A stretch of 15,297 nt of DNA, from assembly GCA_945907335.1 (NCBI GenBank), contig CAMDSU010000024.1:1-15297 (forward strand), read 5' to 3'. The notes beneath the pieces were generated by a model. The model ran no database searches and was not told where the DNA came from. It saw only the letters and a list, made by a program, of their open reading frames with translations. Source of the stretch: Bordetella parapertussis (GTDB lineage: Bacteria; Pseudomonadota; Gammaproteobacteria; Burkholderiales; Burkholderiaceae_C). The translations under genes were made by a program, and so were the position numbers. Positions 14,655-15,297 of this stretch are shown here, one piece after another. How positions within the stretch are numbered: position 1 is the stretch's first letter; every line of letters starts with the position of its first letter.

Positions 14655-15032
14655 TGGTGGAGCTGGGGGGATTTGAACCCCCGTCCACAAGCCTTTTTCG
14701 GACAGTTCTACATGTGTAGTCGTCTGTTTTTTTGTCTCATCCGATGTGCCGCGCAGCGACACGCTGCACACCAGACCAGCACCCTATTTTCTCGCACCAC
14801 ACCAAGGTACCCGGTGTGGTGCCAGCCCATATGAATTACCTTGCAGCCTGGACAGTCTTGCGACCGCCCTTGCCCAGCCTATCGGCCAACTGTTGCAAGG
14901 CTCGCGGGTTTAAGCCGCGAGTGCGAAACGTTCGTCGTTTGCAGTTAGTTTTTTTCTGCGGATTTACGAGGTGACAGAACCTCGACATGCCCTGCGCCGC
15001 GTCCGAACCCATGTCGAAACCAATGCAGCCCC
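14655..15032 (-). ncRNA. ssrA: Transfer-messenger RNA (tmRNA)
   Basis: tmRNA with SmpB rescues stalled ribosomes and tags the unfinished protein for proteolysis. Read on the - strand, the 5' end GGGGCTG pairs with CAGCTCC at the 3' end, followed by ACCA, and the stem keeps the G3-U70 pair needed for charging with alanine. The T arm GGGGG-TTCAAAT-CCCCC is complete and the CCA is encoded. The 5' segment TTTCGACATGGG is typical of one-piece tmRNA. The tag frame lies at 14910-14942 and encodes ANDERFALAA, a betaproteobacterial tag, with GCA as the resume codon and TAA as the stop. The gene is 378 bases, within the normal range, and ends just before a strong terminator. Confidence 0.97.
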
Positions 15033-15042
15033 AAGAGCAATC

Positions 15043-15048
15043 ATTCTA
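15043..15048 (-). promoter_or_regulatory. Candidate -10 box of ssrA
   Basis: TAGAAT on the - strand lies ten bases before the mature 5' end of tmRNA; the RNA is normally trimmed by RNase P, so a start a few bases earlier fits. The first three bases of the box are the TAG stop codon of the phosphatase gene. I see no good -35 box at 16-18 bases, so this is tentative. Confidence 0.35.
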
Positions 15049-15297
15049 CGCCTTGGGCAACAAGTCCACCAGCTCCATGGGATGGTGAATCACAAAGTCA
15101 GCGCCCCAGTGCAGCACTTCAGTCTCCACGCCCAGATAGCCGTAGTTGGCCGCCACTGTCACCATGCCAGCCGCTTTGCCAGCCACGATGTCGCGCTCGT
15201 CATCGCCCACGTACCAGCAATCGCCGGGCGGCAAATCCAGCAAGCGTGCGCCTTCAAACAGCGGTGCCGGATGCGGTTTGGCATGCGGCGTGGTGTC
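15046..15297 (-). CDS. HAD-family phosphatase, Gph-like (5' end outside window)
   Basis: The C-terminal 83 residues of a haloacid dehalogenase-type phosphatase; the frame is open to the window edge, so the start and the catalytic DxD motif lie outside. Visible parts are HAD motif III (TPHAKPHPAPLF, with the Lys) and motif IV (WYVGDDERDIVAGKAAGM, with the metal-binding Asp pair), then NYGYLG and a short end at VDLLPKA. These fit the phosphoglycolate phosphatase (Gph) group, which in Burkholderiales often sits near ubiG. A MupP-type N-acetylmuramate 6-phosphate phosphatase is an alternative that this fragment cannot exclude. The stop is 13 bases from the mature end of tmRNA, and the ssrA promoter probably lies within this gene's 3' end. 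Confidence 0.85.
   Translation of the reverse strand, partial: DTTPHAKPHPAPLFEGARLLDLPPGDCWYVGDDERDIVAGKAAGMVTVAANYGYLGVETEVLHWGADFVIHHPMELVDLLPKA

Noticed and set aside
14655..15032. tmRNA as an attachment site of a genomic island
   Set aside because: ssrA is a frequent island target, but the 3' end is followed directly by its terminator and galU, with no integrase or direct repeat.

Overview
The window looks like chromosomal DNA of a betaproteobacterium of the order Burkholderiales, probably close to the Comamonadaceae. The reasons are the tmRNA proteolysis tag ANDERFALAA, the ribH-nusB-aminotransferase order, betaproteobacterial TolQ/R/A sequences, and moderately GC-rich DNA. No insertion sequence, prophage or CRISPR array was seen, and no gene-free stretch exceeds 300 bases; the longest gaps are about 150 bases. 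The identification rests on reading the sequences, not on database searches.

Layout. (1) Bases 1-4955, + strand: a tightly packed run of seven genes, ribH (5' end outside the window), nusB, a PLP-dependent class I/II aminotransferase, ybgC, tolQ, tolR and tolA. Neighbours overlap by ATGA or are 4-13 bases apart, so one transcript is likely. It joins riboflavin synthesis and transcription antitermination to the Tol envelope motor. tolB and pal do not follow tolA. (2) Bases 4959-6715, - strand: a RodZ-like HTH membrane protein, tRNA-Leu(UAA) and a conserved acidic hypothetical protein, all in one direction with short gaps. (3) Bases 6857-7624, + strand: an alpha/beta hydrolase; then an RsuA-type rRNA pseudouridine synthase on the - strand (7696-8451). 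(4) Bases 8512-10354, + strand: an XdhC/CoxI family protein followed by a two-gene HEPN-MNT module. The HEPN protein has Rx4HxY and the nucleotidyltransferase has GSx10DxD, the signatures of HepT/MntA (type VII) toxin-antitoxin pairs. (5) Bases 10337-13503, - strand: a NosR-like flavo/iron-sulfur membrane protein and a Tat-exported ApbE flavin transferase, overlapping by ATGA; no nosZ is seen. (6) Bases 13624-15297, - strand: galU, a strong hairpin terminator, the tmRNA gene ssrA, and the 3' end of a Gph-like HAD phosphatase.

How the genes work together: most are housekeeping (flavin, rRNA and transcript processing, ribosome rescue, UDP-glucose, envelope integrity). The two accessory modules worth attention are the HEPN-MNT pair and the NosR-like/ApbE electron-transfer pair. 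In the latter, ApbE would attach FMN covalently to its upstream partner in the periplasm, but the expected attachment motif is degenerate and the electron acceptor is not in view.
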